Shown here piece by piece: positions 10,964 to 20,887 of a stretch of DNA of 45,078 nt (within the stretch, counting starts at the first letter, position 1; each line of letters begins with the position of its first letter). The DNA comes from Willaertia magna (Eukaryota > Heterolobosea > Eutetramitea > Acrasida > Naegleriidae). Location: positions 1 to 45,078 of the forward strand of contig CADWAF010000251.1 in assembly GCA_902984215.1 (NCBI GenBank). The letters run 5' to 3'. The notes below the pieces were generated by a model. The model was not told the origin of the DNA. It made no database searches and saw nothing but the letters and a program-made list of their open reading frames with translations. The position numbers were made by a program, and so were the translations under genes.

Positions 10964-11722
10964 ATGATTAGCGCATCATCTGACAGAAATAATAATTACA
11001 AAAAGAGAGGTGGCGGAAATAATAGATTTGACAATATGGGTCTCGTTGAAAAAACATCTAGACAATTAAGTAAATTATTGAGACATCAAGCAGATAAAAC
11101 AAAAGGAATAACATTAAGAAGTGATGGATATGTTCCTGTTCAACAAATTCTTAAACTTCCACAATATAAAGATGTAACTTTTGAAATTATTGAAAAAACA
11201 GTTAAAGAAAATGATAAACAAAGATTTCAATTAATACAAGATGAAAATGGTGAATGGTTAATTAAAGCAAAACAAGGACATTCAATGAAAACAGTTCAAG
11301 ATTTAGAATTACAAGCAATTACATCTATTGAAGATCTAGGTGAATATAAAGATTCAGTAATACATGGTACTTATTTTGATTCTTATTCTAAAATCATTAC
11401 TTCTGGTGGATTGTCTAGAATGAAAAGATTACATATCCATTTCGCAATAGGAGAACCAGAACAAGGTCATGTTATATCGGGAATGAGAAAATCAGCTCAA
11501 GTTATTTTCTTTTTAAATGTTGAATTAGCCTTAAAGGATGGAATTGCTTTATTTAAATCTGAAAATAATGTTGTTTTATCTCCAGGTGATGAGAAGGGTT
11601 TAATTCCATTAAAATATTTTACAAAGGTATTAGATAGACAAACTAGAAGAGTTTTATATGATCCAATTAATCAACCAATACCTATTCAATTAGAAGAAGA
11701 TAATAAAGTAAAGAAAAAGTAA
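10964..11722 (+). CDS. TPT1: tRNA 2'-phosphotransferase (Tpt1/KptA)
   Basis: A single-exon gene of 252 residues starting at the ATG at 10964; the open frame extends slightly upstream only through a TTG codon. Tpt1 transfers the 2'-phosphate left at the splice junction of tRNA to NAD+, the last step of fungal/plant-type tRNA splicing. The family pattern is plain: LSKLLRHQADKTKGITL near residue 30 with the Arg-His pair, GYVPVQQIL, GEWLIKAKQGHSMKT, IHGTYFDSYSKI, GGLSRMKRLHIHFA with its Arg, GMRKSAQVIFFLNVELAL, and LSPGDEKGLIPLKYF near the end. Length matches the eukaryotic enzymes. A basic, Asn-rich leader of about 25 residues precedes the domain. It is divergent from the copine gene and converges on the LRR gene with no spacer between the stop codons. 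Confidence 0.95.
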   Translation: MISASSDRNNNYKKRGGGNNRFDNMGLVEKTSRQLSKLLRHQADKTKGITLRSDGYVPVQQILKLPQYKDVTFEIIEKTVKENDKQRFQLIQDENGEWLIKAKQGHSMKTVQDLELQAITSIEDLGEYKDSVIHGTYFDSYSKIITSGGLSRMKRLHIHFAIGEPEQGHVISGMRKSAQVIFFLNVELALKDGIALFKSENNVVLSPGDEKGLIPLKYFTKVLDRQTRRVLYDPINQPIPIQLEEDNKVKKK

Positions 11723-13041
11723 TTATATATTATTTAATTTTGTTAACATATTTTGTTTTGCTTTTTCTTTGATAGATTGTAATCTATTTAATCTACTCAT
11801 TTCAGTATTGTTGTTATTAGATAATTGTTGCTTAGATGACAGTATGTGTTTTAAAAGTGCTTCACCATCGTATTCATCATCTTCAATTTGTGACATGTTT
11901 GTATTTGGTTTTGGTTCTGATTTCTGTTTAGGGGAATCCTTTATTGGTGATTGTTCTCTCACCATTGCCTTATTGCCGTCACGTTTGTGAGGAGATGTAA
12001 TGGAGGGGCAACTCCCACTTCTTTTAACTCTGTTCTTTCTGCTTAATGCAAATATTGTCAAGTTTTTCACTAAACTAGGATCATTAAATAAGGATTGCTT
12101 TAATTCTACTGATTTAACACTTGAAGTAGAAGATGAAGGGCTAACTGGAAGTGAACCAGCAATCCTTTGAGAAACAATCGTGTCTAATGAGGGACTACAA
12201 GTTCTTTCTGTACCATACGAACAACTATTTAGTTCTTCTTCCCTCTGTAAAGATTCAATTTCTTCCTCTTCATTCCCTTCTTTCCCATTATTTGCGAGGA
12301 TGGTGTTGCCATTAATAAACCAAACATTATTGCAATTATTTACGATTTCTTCATAAATTAAATTTTCTTCTTCTAATGATTTGATTGGATTTCCTCTAAA
12401 ATCAAAGTTAGTTAATTGTTCTAAACTTAAAATATGTTTCATATCTTCAAATGTTTCAATAAGATTATTTTGGACATTCTTAAAAGAAAGGTTAACTGTT
12501 ATTTATTTCACAAACTTACCAGTATTTGCAAACTGAACTTTAGTGGGAGAAGGCCATCAAGCTTAGATAATCTATTATTACTTAAATCCAGAACCTTAAT
12601 ACTTCCATAAATAGGAATTGAATGTGGTTTTATATCACTTATTAAATTATTACTTAATATTAAAATATTTAAATTTGTAAATAATCTACTAAAATTAAAA
12701 ATACTAATTTTACTCAATTTATTTTTATTTAAATTTATATATTGTAAATTTCTAAAAGGATTATTTAATTTTTTAATATCATCGTCTTCAATCTCATGAA
12801 TACCATTATTTTCTAAAAATACATGTGTTATTTCAGATACATTTCTCATTTGAAAATAACAATTTAATTGTTTCTCTAAATAAATAAAACTTAATATTAC
12901 TACCTCCCTTGTGTTGCTTCCTCCAACAACCGTTGTTGTTGTTAATCTTTTAAATAGAGAAGCAACAACAAAATCCTTATTCCCGTTATTAGAACTAGTT
13001 CCCTCATAAGCCTCTTCATGGTTCAAGTACAAGTAAGACAT
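11723..13041 (-). CDS. Leucine-rich repeat protein (two exons)
   Basis: Exon 1 is 12520-13041 and exon 2 is 11723-12478, joined by a 41-nt intron with a GTAAGT donor, giving about 425 residues. Splicing restores a leucine-rich repeat that is broken at the border: SLQIL joins NVQNNLIETFEDM. Four to five repeats are visible between about residues 80 and 210 (patterns such as LQYINLNKNKLSKI, LNILILSNNLISDI and IKVLDLSNNRLSKL), closing with a cap-like FRGNPIKSLEEENLIYEEIV. The rest, about 180 residues, is Ser/Asn/Lys-rich and low complexity. The repeats resemble the SDS22 type, which serves as a protein-binding scaffold in phosphatase regulation and cilia, but the partner cannot be told from sequence. 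The stop codon abuts that of the converging Tpt1 gene. Confidence 0.85.
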
Positions 13042-13161
13042 TTTTTACTGCACAGTACATTAAGAAGTACTAGTTATTTAATAATTAATTATTCACATTC
13101 ATGGATGCATTGGATTATAAATACGTTAATTATAATGAAAGAGAAAGGTTGTTGTTATGAT

Positions 13162-14695
13162 CTAAACATCACATTGGATAGATGATTTATTCCATAGTTT
13201 TTTCATTGCTTCTTCATATGTATTAAAAACTTGTTTACCTTCTACCTTAGTTTTTCTTTCTATCAATTCAAATTGTTTCTTCCAATAATTAATTAATTGT
13301 TCTTGTAATACCTTATTATGCTCCATCATCTTCTTACTTATCTCAGCATAATACTCAGGTGTTGCCTTAGATAATTTCTCATATAAATCATTCATATCAT
13401 TAAATATTATAATATGAGGCCATTGATATAAATCACTATATTGTAACCAATATTTTACACTTTCTGAATCACGATCATTATTAGGATCATAATTGTGATC
13501 AATAATTGAGCCATGTTTTGGAAGAGTTGAACCTGGTGAATGTCTTCTTCCATTCGATACTGAATACCATGTCCTTTCATTCAATAAATTTCTTTCAACT
13601 TGCAATTTAGTTAATAAATCAAGTGAAGGGAAATACATTGGAATGCCCATACGATAATATTCAAAGAAACTCATAACAGATACTTGATATGGAACTATTA
13701 CAATTGCTGGATGTTTTGCTAAATCAGAATATTCATAATGTGGATATAATGATCTAATTGGTTCTAATTTAATATTTCCACCACTTTTACTAAAAACTTC
13801 AGAGAAAAACTCATGAGGATTGACATGTAAATGACTTGGCCCAATTAAAATCTCTTTTCTACTTGGATTATAAGTGTTACCATTATCAGCTGCATATCCA
13901 CAATAACTATCAACAACTGGGACATTTAATCCTGTAAAATAATTTACATATTTTGAATCATACAAATTATTTGCGATAATTGCGTTGTAAGGTTTTTGAG
14001 AAATTAATTTTAAGTTTTCATTTAAATTTTGCCAACGTTCTTTTTGAAATCTCCAAACTTCATATCTTGTAGTTGCCCAAACGATAAGGGGAATGTCAAA
14101 TGCCATATACATTTCAAAAATACTTATATTATGGTCACAAACTACAGCATCTACTTCTTTAAATTCAGAATCATCTTTATAAGAATTATAAAACTTTCTT
14201 GCATATTCTACAGGACATGTTCCATCATCACCTGTTGCAGTTTTCTTATCTAATACCCTTAAATCATGAGCACAAGTTTTCGTTAAGTGACAATGTCCAC
14301 TTAAACTCTTATCAATTACATTTACTTTTATTCCAGTTTTTGGTTCAAAAATAGTTTTAAAGAAATGCTTAAGACAGTAAATTGGAGAAATATCTATAAT
14401 TTTTTTAATTTTCTTTAATTATAAAATACTTACGGAAACTTGTAGACCAAAGTGTTATGACTTTAGGTTTCGTTTTAATTCTTTTTATTTGTGTTTCTTC
14501 TTCTTTTCTTTTACTTATTCCGGGTGTAATTTCATTATTATCATTACTGTTGGTTTCACTTAAATTTTCATTATTATTATTAGTAGATGATGTAGTTTTA
14601 AAATAAATTACATTTAATAAATAAGCAAATAGAATAACGGAAAGGAAAATCAAAAAAATTTTTCGAAAAGAAAAGAGAGATGTTTTTGTTTGCAT
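13162..14695 (-). CDS. Type II membrane protein, possible glycosyltransferase (two exons)
   Basis: Exon 1 is 14434-14695 and exon 2 is 13162-14393, separated by a 40-nt intron (GTAAGT donor, TATAG acceptor), giving about 497 residues. The start is the ATG at 14693-14695; the open frame above it begins only with TTG. A single hydrophobic segment at about residues 13-30 follows a basic N-terminus and is followed by an Asn/Thr-rich stem, the layout of Golgi type II enzymes. The lumenal part has a VVCDHNISIFEMY segment, an HVNPHEFF segment and a late PAIVIVPYQVSVMSFFEYYRMGIPMYFPS block; a Pro-Tyr-Gln with a following Glu and GIP resembles the nucleotide-sugar end of GT-B glycosyltransferases. I do not recognise a named family. 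The function is inference from layout and this one block. Confidence 0.75.
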
Positions 14696-14932
14696 TTTTT
14701 TATTTTTTAGTTTCAATTTTTTCTTTGTAAATTGTTGTAAAGGAAGTTTAATTGTAAAGAATTTAAATTTTAACAATCTAAATAAGGGAATATAGAATTT
14801 ACACTAAACACTTCCATATAGTATTTTTTTCTTTTTAAGTTAATTTCCTAACCAGTATAATTTCTAAATCATAATTTTACATTTAAACAAACAGCAGCAA
14901 CAAATTAATGCTTAAAGTTTGAACAAAACAAA

Positions 14933-15553
14933 ATGAAACTATTAATTATCACTTTACTAGCAATCACTTTCTTACTTTGTTTTTATTTTTGTAAGGTTGA
15001 AGCAATTAATCAAGACTTGACAAAAACTGCAAGCACAGAATTAGAAGAGTTGTTGCAAGAAGAAAATAAACAATTAAAGAAAGTAATTAAAGATTTAAAG
15101 AGAAAATACGAAGGTACTGAAGAATGGCTTCCAACTATAATTAAAGATAACTTCTTTGATAAAACCTTCAAGAAGATGAATAGTTTTCGCAAGAAAATGA
15201 TGAAAAGTTTATTTCCAGCAAAGAAAATGGAAAAATCATTGAGGGCTGTTGTAAAAAAGGAATCTGATAATTTGTATAGTGTTGACATTGCAAACATTCC
15301 AACTGATATTTTAGATAAGAAGGATTTTGAAATTACAGTCGATCACACAACTTACAGCGATTTGTTAACAATTAAGGCTGAAAAGAAAATAACAAAAGAG
15401 AATAGAGATTCATTCTATAGATATTATAGAGCATTTAGTTTTCCCAAAGGGACTATCAATAGAGAAGCAGTTAAAGCAAACTTTAGCAATGGAAAATTAC
15501 ATTTAGATGTGCCAGTAGAAGAACCAAAACCAAAGGTTATTAGCGTTGAATAA
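14933..15553 (+). CDS. Small heat-shock protein (HSP20) with signal peptide
   Basis: A single-exon gene of 206 residues. Residues 1-24 are a clear signal peptide, hydrophobic with a KVEA end. A charged segment of about 30-60 (ELEELLQEENKQLKKVIKDL) should form a coiled coil. The last 100 residues match the alpha-crystallin core: LYSVDIANIPTDILDKKDFEI, LTIKAEKKITKENRDSFYRY, a FSFPKGTINREAVKANFSNGKLHLDVPV end block that is the family's most conserved part, and a short tail. Small heat-shock proteins hold unfolding proteins in solution without ATP and are nearly always cytosolic, plastid or mitochondrial; entry into the secretory path is unusual. There is no KDEL-type retention signal, so the product may be secreted or vesicular. 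Confidence 0.85.
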   Translation: MKLLIITLLAITFLLCFYFCKVEAINQDLTKTASTELEELLQEENKQLKKVIKDLKRKYEGTEEWLPTIIKDNFFDKTFKKMNSFRKKMMKSLFPAKKMEKSLRAVVKKESDNLYSVDIANIPTDILDKKDFEITVDHTTYSDLLTIKAEKKITKENRDSFYRYYRAFSFPKGTINREAVKANFSNGKLHLDVPVEEPKPKVISVE

Positions 15554-15588
15554 AAAAAAGTCACTTTGAAAACAAAACCCAAATTTTC

Positions 15589-15683
15589 TGGTCAGGGTGG
15601 GATTTGAACTCACGAACCCATGCGTGATTAGATCTAAAGTCTAACGCGTGTATATGATGACCTAATTAGGTCATCACCTGTCA
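15589..15683 (-). tRNA. Degenerate tRNA(Leu)-like gene, likely pseudogene
   Basis: On the minus strand the 3' half is tRNA-like: a TTCAAAT T-loop in a B-box context (GAGTTCAAATCCC), a T stem with one A-C mismatch, a 14-nt variable region typical of leucine or serine tRNAs, a 3' acceptor strand CCTGACC with discriminator A, and T runs soon after that could end polymerase III transcription. The anticodon arm is a perfect 5-bp stem (TTAGA/TCTAA) with the 7-nt loop CTTTAGA, which reads as anticodon TTA. The 5' half does not fit: the candidate acceptor strand TGACAGG pairs at only five of seven places and the D-arm region is replaced by a palindrome. I read it as a decayed leucine tRNA; a functional gene is unlikely. 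Confidence 0.45.
15655..15676. repeat. Perfect 22-bp palindrome
   Basis: The sequence reads TGATGACCTAA followed by its exact reverse complement. It sits where the D arm of the neighbouring tRNA-like sequence should be. It may be a binding site for a dimeric protein or a scar of an insertion or inversion. Confidence 0.9.
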
Positions 15684-16201
15684 CTTTATTTTGTTAGGTG
15701 ATTTAGATTAATGTTTTGGAACAATTAAACTTTCAACACTATAAAACTAATGAAAAGTTTACAGCAACTGAATAGAATTGAGGTCATTACCAAATCAGAT
15801 CAATTTAATTCTAATTCTAATTAATTAATATATAAGAGCAAACAAAATAAAATTAATTACTTTACTTAAGACCATAATAAATAATTTTAAAATTTTTAGT
15901 TCACATTATAATATTAATAATAAATTTGTAAATATTTTTATAATAATTAAATTATATAGTAAGAAATGAAATATAGTTAAATATAATAATATTATTTAAG
16001 AAAAATTAATTAATTTAGCTAAAAGAAATTTAGAAAATAGTCCGTTGGTTTTTTAGTTTTGTTTTGGTGTGCATTTTTGTTTTAATAGGCAAGGGTGGAA
16101 CAAAGTCAACCAAAGTTTTCCTGTTACAAAACCCTCTAGCTCAGTACACAAAAAAAATGTCTGCAAATGATCAGCACCACAGGTTGTAAAAAGAACTACT
16201 T

Positions 16202-19200
16202 TTATTCACCTTCCACTTTCTCTTGTTCTTCTTTTTCTTCATGTTCTGATGCCTCATCGCCCAAAGAAGACGAGGTTTCATCCATATTTTGCTGAATTTC
16301 TTCAGTGTTTATGGCTTCATCTTGTACTTCAATATTTACCTTAATTTGTCCGTTTTCTTCAACTACACTCTTCTTGATTTCTTCAACAATTATATTTTCT
16401 TGTAATACTGAATCTTGTTTCACAACTCTACCTAAACAATTTCTTTCTTTATCTTTCATAACTGTATATAAATGATATCTGTGTGTAGTAATTAAATTGA
16501 TAAAAGGTTCCCTTAACTTATTAGATGTTTCAACACAAATCCTTTCAAACACTTCAATCACTGCCTTAAGTTTATCTTTCTCTTTTTGTACTTGGTCAAT
16601 CATTGGTATTGTTACAACAGTTGTATTTATATTATTATTATTTTCAATATGATGAATAGTATTACTTTCATTATTAGTAATAGTATTGTTGGAAGTAAAT
16701 TCATTAGGAGTAGTAGCTGTTAAATTAGCAGATGTATGAGCACTTGAACTGCGATGGTGAACAGTACTATTAGAAGTGGCAGCAATTTCTTTTAATTCTA
16801 TTGATGATTTAAATAATTGACATTTACCATTCACATAGGAGCTTTCAATTAACTCAATAAAATCATGTCTTAAATCAAAAGATAAGGTTACTTCCATACA
16901 AGCACCAATTTTTATAAAATTATTATAAAGATCTTCAATCTTTCTGTTCATATCATTTTCATTAAAGTCATTATCCAATAATTGTTTTAAAATCTTAGCA
17001 GAACGTTCATATAATAATAAATTCTCTAAAGAACATTCACGTTTACAATAATGATGAAATAACTCTCTACCATCAGCATCTTTTAATGTATCTTTTAATA
17101 ACATTAAAGTATTATCTACATTTTGATCTTTTTTCATCATATTTCTTGTTTTAATAAATCTAACAATTTGTACAAATGTAACAAACCCACAAGTTAATAA
17201 AACATAACTCAATTCAAATAAAAGAAATAAAATACCATGAATTGAATATGATATAGTTTTTATACTAATATTCTCAGTTGGAATATATTGTAAATCAATC
17301 ACACCAACAATAAATGTTGAAACTCCAAAAATAGTATTTAATAAAGCAGCTAAAATAAATTCAATACGATAAAATAGTGGATCATCAAAAGATCCAAAAT
17401 ATAAACTCCAACCTTCTTTTAAAGATTCTTCTGTTTGTTTAAAACAATATGGCATAACTCTCTTTCTATTAATAAATAAATCTATAATGACTGCTAATAA
17501 TCCAGGTAATAAAAAACATGCAACCATTGAGATTAATTTAACATAAATAACAACATTACTTATAGTATTAGTATTAAATGTACCTTCTACATAATAACCA
17601 ATTAAAAACATTACTGTAGGTATATTTACAATTAAAATTGCCAAAATAATAATTGAAATATAAACTCTATGTGAAGCTAATTTAGATAATATATTTAATT
17701 GTGAAATTCTTTTAGCAATATTCTTATCTTTTTCTTTATCTTCAAAAGTTGTCTCTAAATTATCAACTAAATGAATAACTCTATATAAATTTCTAACAAA
17801 CATATATCTAACCATAGATGTTAAATATAAAACACCTAAAGTACTATAAAAGGCATATTCAAAAGCATCAAATGTTGGAATAATTGAAACATCTGCTAAA
17901 ATACCTAATAATCCATAAAAGAAACAGAAAAAGAGACATATTGCTGCAATTAAAAATCTACTCTTAATTGGTTGTTTATCTTTAAAACTAATTAAAATAA
18001 AAACAATTGGAAAACAAACAGCTAATATTAATGAATGTCTAGCTATTCTCCAATCAACATAAATTCTAATAACTGATGTATGATATAAATTATAATAACG
18101 TTCACAATCTTTATCAATCCCTTCTTTTGAGAAATCCATCTCTTGTAACAGAAACCAATCATTATAATCTGTCTTAATATCTATTGGATAATCTTTAATA
18201 TTAAAATTATTTTCAATAAATGTTCTACTTGAATTTGAAAATATAAAAATAAAAAACTTTTTTTCTTTTAAACTTTCATTAAAAGTTGTATATTTCCCAA
18301 TTTGATCTGAAAACTTCTCAAAACTAACAATAGTAGCTTGTGGACGGTTGTCAACTGCAAAATAATTACATAAATTAGAAGTAATATTAGTTGTTGAATT
18401 AAAAGTTGAAGTTAAACTGAGAGGTAATATAGACAAATCATTCCTACATTTGGCATCGTTATCTACATTAAATTCAAAAGTAGATACCAAGTTCTCAAAA
18501 TATAATGCATTACTTGTATTATTCTTTGTTAATGAATAAGTGACAGGGTTATTAGTTACATACACGTAGGGATTATTATAATTTTGTATTTGATAAAAAA
18601 CACTATCATTTAAGCCAAATATATCAGAAGCTGTAACTCTCTCCGTTATTGGTAATTTAGTATTATATTTTAAATAATGATTAACAATTAAATCATCACT
18701 ATATAAATATCTTTCATTATTATTATTTCTTAATAAATATTTATTTAATTTAGAATAATTTGGTATATCTTTTATAAATCCAATAACTTTCCCTCTATGT
18801 TTCTTTGTTTCTCCAAAAATTACTCTCATACTTAATATCCTTCTATTATTATTATTAGATTGATAATTAAATTTCATCCATGCATTATTATTATATCTAT
18901 TATTATTTATTTTATCATTAGAGATTGGTGAAAAAAATTGTGGAATTGTTAAATTATAAATATTTAAAGGAATTGTATAATTTGTTATACAGGGTATATC
19001 AGTATATTTCCACAGAACTAATGCTCTTCCTTCTTTACTAGTTACATTATTAGGTATTGGTAAAACTTTACAAGAGGTATATCCATCTATTTTGTTCACA
19101 CTACTGTTGTTATTACTAGAGTTAGTTATTGAAAAAAGGTTATTTAATATTTTAAATTGTGTTACTGTTGAAATTGTAGACGGTGATGTTAAAAGTAGTA

Positions 19201-19603
19201 TTGTAGGAAAGGCAAATAAAAAACAAATCATTAAAAGGATAAGTATTGAAAAGAAAAAATAGTATTTAATTCTACAAGTATTTGAATTGTTGTAGTTATT
19301 GTTGTTCAGTATTATTTTATTCTTATTTTCAAAATTGTTATTTCCTAGTGTTGTTAAAGGTGACGAATAAAAGGTATTATTGTTGTTATTATTAGGTAAG
19401 TTTTGAAATTTATCGCTGCAATGTTTCTCCGAATTACTATTTATTGTCAGTATAGAAGAAAAAGAAGAAGATAATATACTTTTTATTCCATTTACTATGG
19501 AAACAAAAGGTTCTTTAATTATTAAATTCTCTTCCAGTACATTACTGCAATCCTCTTTGTTATTACCAGAAGAAACTAGTTCTGAAAGTGGTGATCGCCT
19601 CAT
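16202..19603 (-). CDS. Multi-span membrane receptor-like protein with RGS domain
   Basis: A single-exon gene of 1,133 residues. One membrane span lies at about 115-140, followed by an Asn-rich, many-times N-glycosylatable region of nearly 390 residues. Seven further spans lie between about 525 and 815 (for example LILAVCFPIVFILISF, FLIAAICLFFCFFYGLLGIL and the last around ILFLLFELSYVLLTCGFVTF). A cytosolic RGS domain spans about 835-1050: LLLYERSAKILKQLL, MNRKIEDLYNNFIKIGA, a broken central part with an Asn/Thr/Ser insertion of about 90 residues, then FERICVETSNKLREPFINLITTHRYHLY. RGS domains speed GTP hydrolysis by G-protein alpha subunits; a seven-span plus RGS layout is known from plant RGS1 and from amoebae. 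The protein probably couples an extracellular signal to G-protein shut-off. The acidic tail is low complexity. Confidence 0.85.
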   Translation of the reverse strand: MRRSPLSELVSSGNNKEDCSNVLEENLIIKEPFVSIVNGIKSILSSSFSSILTINSNSEKHCSDKFQNLPNNNNNNTFYSSPLTTLGNNNFENKNKIILNNNNYNNSNTCRIKYYFFFSILILLMICFLFAFPTILLLTSPSTISTVTQFKILNNLFSITNSSNNNSSVNKIDGYTSCKVLPIPNNVTSKEGRALVLWKYTDIPCITNYTIPLNIYNLTIPQFFSPISNDKINNNRYNNNAWMKFNYQSNNNNRRILSMRVIFGETKKHRGKVIGFIKDIPNYSKLNKYLLRNNNNERYLYSDDLIVNHYLKYNTKLPITERVTASDIFGLNDSVFYQIQNYNNPYVYVTNNPVTYSLTKNNTSNALYFENLVSTFEFNVDNDAKCRNDLSILPLSLTSTFNSTTNITSNLCNYFAVDNRPQATIVSFEKFSDQIGKYTTFNESLKEKKFFIFIFSNSSRTFIENNFNIKDYPIDIKTDYNDWFLLQEMDFSKEGIDKDCERYYNLYHTSVIRIYVDWRIARHSLILAVCFPIVFILISFKDKQPIKSRFLIAAICLFFCFFYGLLGILADVSIIPTFDAFEYAFYSTLGVLYLTSMVRYMFVRNLYRVIHLVDNLETTFEDKEKDKNIAKRISQLNILSKLASHRVYISIIILAILIVNIPTVMFLIGYYVEGTFNTNTISNVVIYVKLISMVACFLLPGLLAVIIDLFINRKRVMPYCFKQTEESLKEGWSLYFGSFDDPLFYRIEFILAALLNTIFGVSTFIVGVIDLQYIPTENISIKTISYSIHGILFLLFELSYVLLTCGFVTFVQIVRFIKTRNMMKKDQNVDNTLMLLKDTLKDADGRELFHHYCKRECSLENLLLYERSAKILKQLLDNDFNENDMNRKIEDLYNNFIKIGACMEVTLSFDLRHDFIELIESSYVNGKCQLFKSSIELKEIAATSNSTVHHRSSSAHTSANLTATTPNEFTSNNTITNNESNTIHHIENNNNINTTVVTIPMIDQVQKEKDKLKAVIEVFERICVETSNKLREPFINLITTHRYHLYTVMKDKERNCLGRVVKQDSVLQENIIVEEIKKSVVEENGQIKVNIEVQDEAINTEEIQQNMDETSSSLGDEASEHEEKEEQEKVEGE

Positions 19604-20016
19604 TTTTTCAAACTTTTGTTGAAAAAGAAGGTTTGAATGGTTTTTTTATTGAAAGGTGATGCCTTGGGTTTTTTTGAATATACCTTTGTTTGTTAGTTAA
19701 TACGATTATTATTAAAACATGTTACAGAATCTAGAAAAGATAATTCTCTTAGAAGCAACATAACTTCCCTTACATTAATTGTTTGCGTAATCTTATGCAT
19801 TCAGCAATCTTTTCTTTTAAGGACTATTACCATACCATCAATCTTTCCAAACAAAACCAATGTAAGTTTTAGAACAAGATGAAAACATTCTTAAAACAAT
19901 AAAAGAAGAAAATAATAACATTAAAAGAATAACAATAACGTACTATTACTACTGTTCAACAAGCTTTGTTGTTATTTCCTTTAAAAATAAATAAAAAAAT
20001 AATCATCTTCTGGACA
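19604..20016. promoter_or_regulatory. Divergent intergenic region
   Basis: About 410 bp between the start of the RGS gene and the start of the small membrane protein gene, transcribed away from each other. Both promoters should be here. I see no open frame and no recognisable element other than A/T runs. Confidence 0.5.
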
Positions 20017-20708
20017 ATGGGTTTTACCAAACAAGATTTTAAAAGACATTTAGTTACTATTATTTTATATGTTGTAACTTTATTGTTTTTAGCTTTTGAA
20101 TTTGTTAGTATTTATATTATTTATTTATTCGGTTTTTAATCATTAATTAATTATTTGTGATCATGATTCGGTTTGTCAAATCTTTTAATTGATTAGGCAG
20201 TACCGTTCATATTCAGGTCCGAGTTTTGTCCTGCTGCAACGACATCATCGGATGACCCTTGTAGTGGAATGTATTGGTTACATATGTCTCCATGTAAGTT
20301 TTATTCCGATTAATAATATTAATCAATCTTCTACTATTTCAACTATTAGTTTTTATCGTTTCAGTCTTAACTTTATTATCTCTAGGAATTGGATTATGTC
20401 AAAAAGTTGTTGGTTTTGTTCTTTATCTAATAATTACAGTTTTACACATTGGTGGATTAGTTTTTTATATTTTATTCTTTATTACCGGTTCTGTTTATAA
20501 AACACAAGTGGAAAAACATTTATTCTTAAAGATTGTTCCTCCAGTAGCACTTGGTTTAGCAACAATTTGTTGTATTATTTGTATGTTAGATGCTTGTAGG
20601 CATGTATTTGCAAAGAAATTTGGTGGAGAAAAAGAAGAGTTGACAACAGATTATGTTCCTCTCCAAGGTTCTAGAAGAATTGATTCAGATAGTGATGATT
20701 CTGATTAA
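20017..20708 (+). CDS. Small four-span membrane protein (three exons)
   Basis: Proposed exons are 20017-20103, 20197-20293 and 20365-20708, giving 175 residues. The second intron has a GTAAGT donor and a TTTCAG acceptor and is well supported; the first uses a less usual GTTAGT donor and rests on frame and on the AVPFIF continuation. The product has four hydrophobic spans: residues about 12-34, 61-80, 85-110 and 126-148. A short loop between the first two has two cysteines (EFCPAATTSSDDPC). The cytosolic tail ends in an acidic Ser/Asp run (DSDSDDSD), a likely casein kinase 2 target. The layout recalls tetraspan proteins such as MARVEL or tetraspanins but lacks a CCG motif. I do not recognise the family. 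Confidence 0.7.
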
Positions 20709-20887
20709 TTACTATTATCTTTTACTAACAATATTTACTAATGAGGTATTAAGGAAAACTTTTTTGTGTTAAATATTTGTATTTTTATAAAAAGAATAAC
20801 CTTTTTTTATTCCACTTTACAAAATTCAAGCTTTTTGTTTACAAAGTACCCTTTTTAAGAGAGGGAAAAGATTTTATTTAAATGTAT

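Larger units (their letters stand above)
15554..16201. other. Intergenic spacer holding a tRNA-like sequence
   Basis: About 650 bp between converging genes. The left third contains the tRNA-like element and a perfect palindrome described separately. The remainder is AT-rich with no open frame. It should also hold the 3' untranslated regions of both neighbours. Confidence 0.6.

Noticed and set aside
14696..14776. 27-codon upstream extension of the type II membrane protein
   Set aside because: It begins with TTG. The ATG at 14693-14695 leaves a normal signal anchor.
20189..20500. Plus-strand frame of 103 codons over the small membrane protein gene
   Set aside because: It runs through the second intron in another frame; the spliced frame gives a coherent four-span protein.
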